DNA of 32,875 nucleotides, taken from NCBI GenBank assembly GCA_016946835.1, contig JACVTC010000071.1:875001-907875 (forward strand). The letters run 5' to 3'. This stretch comes from Neocallimastix lanati (nom. inval.). Taxonomy: Eukaryota > Neocallimastigomycota > Neocallimastigomycetes > Neocallimastigales > Neocallimastigaceae. The first letter of the stretch is position 1, and every line of letters begins with the position of its first letter. Of this stretch, positions 32,248 to 32,875 are shown in pieces. The notes under the pieces were generated by a model that was not told the DNA's origin, did no database searches, and worked only from the letters and a program-made list of their open reading frames with translations. The translations under genes were made by a program, and so were the position numbers.

Positions 32248-32333
32248 TAGAGAAGACCCTTGGTTAATTGGGTTTATAAATTAAAATATATTAATAAAGG
32301 TTAATTAAATATAACGATACTATTAAAAATTTG

Positions 32334-32583
32334 TAGCACATAAAAAGTCCCGCATATCAATATTAAATTAATTTCTATATTAATTTATTATCAAAATCTT
32401 TACATATTATATTTTAGTTATAAAATATAATATTTAGCTATTATTAGATTCTTATATTTTATTTATATTAAATATTTATATTATTATCTTATTTTATATT
32501 ATCAATTTCAAACTTATGTTAATACTATTACATATAGCACATAAAAGTCCCGCATATTAGTAGCACATAAAAGTCCCGCATAT
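32334..32583. repeat. Three copies of a 23-24 bp GC-containing motif
   Basis: TAGCACATAAAA(A)GTCCC followed by GCATAT occurs at 32334-32357 (one extra A), 32535-32557 and 32561-32583, all in the same direction. The last two are separated by three bases. The CCCGC core is conspicuous in DNA this AT-rich, so the motif is probably conserved for a reason such as a protein-binding iteron or an element-end repeat. Confidence 0.8.
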
Positions 32584-32875
32584 CAAAAATTGGTGGAGAT
32601 ATCGGGGATGTGCAATAGTGTTGTTATATTGTTAAAAAAAAATTAAATTTGAGGATTAATTATACATATTAAATATTATATTTTGTTTTTTTTTATAATT
32701 GGTTATTGAGCTGAGATTGGTTATAATTAATAATAATAAATCATTAAATAACACAAAACTAATTTAAATTGTTAAAAGGATATATAATTAGAGACAACTG
32801 GGAATTCGGATCAGAATAAAAACGAACAAGTCTTTAATTTTCCTTTATATTAAAATTATTAAAATAGGATTAGTT
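32584..32875. other. Right edge, non-coding
   Basis: Two small GC-richer patches (TGGAGATATCGGGGATGTGC near 32591; GAGACAACTGGGAATTCGGA near 32790) lie in AT-rich DNA. I see no open frame and no tRNA. They could be part of a long terminal repeat or another element continuing beyond the window. Confidence 0.35.

Larger units (their letters stand above)
31401..32333. other. AT-rich block of different texture, no gene seen
   Basis: Very AT-rich, but with short alternating runs and almost no homopolymers over six bases, unlike the rest of the window. It contains several perfect short inverted repeats. No coding frame is visible on either strand. It may belong to the same foreign element as the island or to a third source. 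Confidence 0.5.

Noticed and set aside
32584-32875. Long terminal repeat at the right edge
   Set aside because: No TG...CA ends, primer-binding site or second copy can be seen within the window.

Overview
This is an extremely AT-rich eukaryotic window: long A/T homopolymers, microsatellites, and only short GC-richer islands where coding sequence sits. The base composition, an Asn/Lys-rich ankyrin-repeat gene family, a bacterial-style nonribosomal peptide synthetase (NRPS) and a starch-binding-like module together suggest an anaerobic gut fungus (Neocallimastigomycota). An amoebozoan of Dictyostelium type cannot be excluded from sequence alone. I found no tRNA, rRNA or CRISPR array, and almost every gene is broken.

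Layout. 1-2.3 kb: an ankyrin scrap, a decayed single-pass membrane protein (minus), a decayed unknown protein (plus), a 54-codon ORF and one orphan exon-like segment. 3.0-6.3 kb (minus): an NRPS relic with the order adenylation (C-terminal part), thiolation, condensation, adenylation (N-terminal part). It carries three nonsense codons and about five frameshifts, although its core motifs survive. 7.45-8.06 and 9.2-9.95 kb (plus): two collinear relics of one family; the better copy ends in a WDNN motif typical of CBM25/53-like starch-binding domains. 12.4-20.8 kb (minus): three tandem ankyrin genes (A, B, C) on a duplicated unit, with damage increasing from A to C. 22.36-27.8 kb: far more decayed ankyrin sequence, mostly minus with one plus-strand block. 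Here A/T homopolymers have repeatedly grown at the same codon position of the ankyrin repeat.

29.44-31.40 kb is the most unusual part: a clearly GC-richer island inside AT-rich DNA. It holds a TFIIS-type zinc-ribbon protein (plus), an orphan gene carrying an in-frame telomere-like repeat, and a middle fragment of an RPB2-type RNA polymerase subunit (both minus). Transcription-factor and RNA polymerase genes side by side, with foreign composition, look like a fragment of a large cytoplasmic DNA virus (Nucleocytoviricota-like) or related element captured by the host. Right of it lies an AT-rich block of different texture with hairpins and three copies of a 23-24 bp GC-containing motif.

The genes do not form one pathway. 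The window reads as an accessory, fast-decaying region, possibly subtelomeric, that has collected duplicated ankyrin genes, a secondary-metabolism relic and virus-like DNA. Some frameshifts lie next to homopolymers and could be assembly errors. The nonsense substitutions and the deep decay at 22-27 kb are harder to explain that way.
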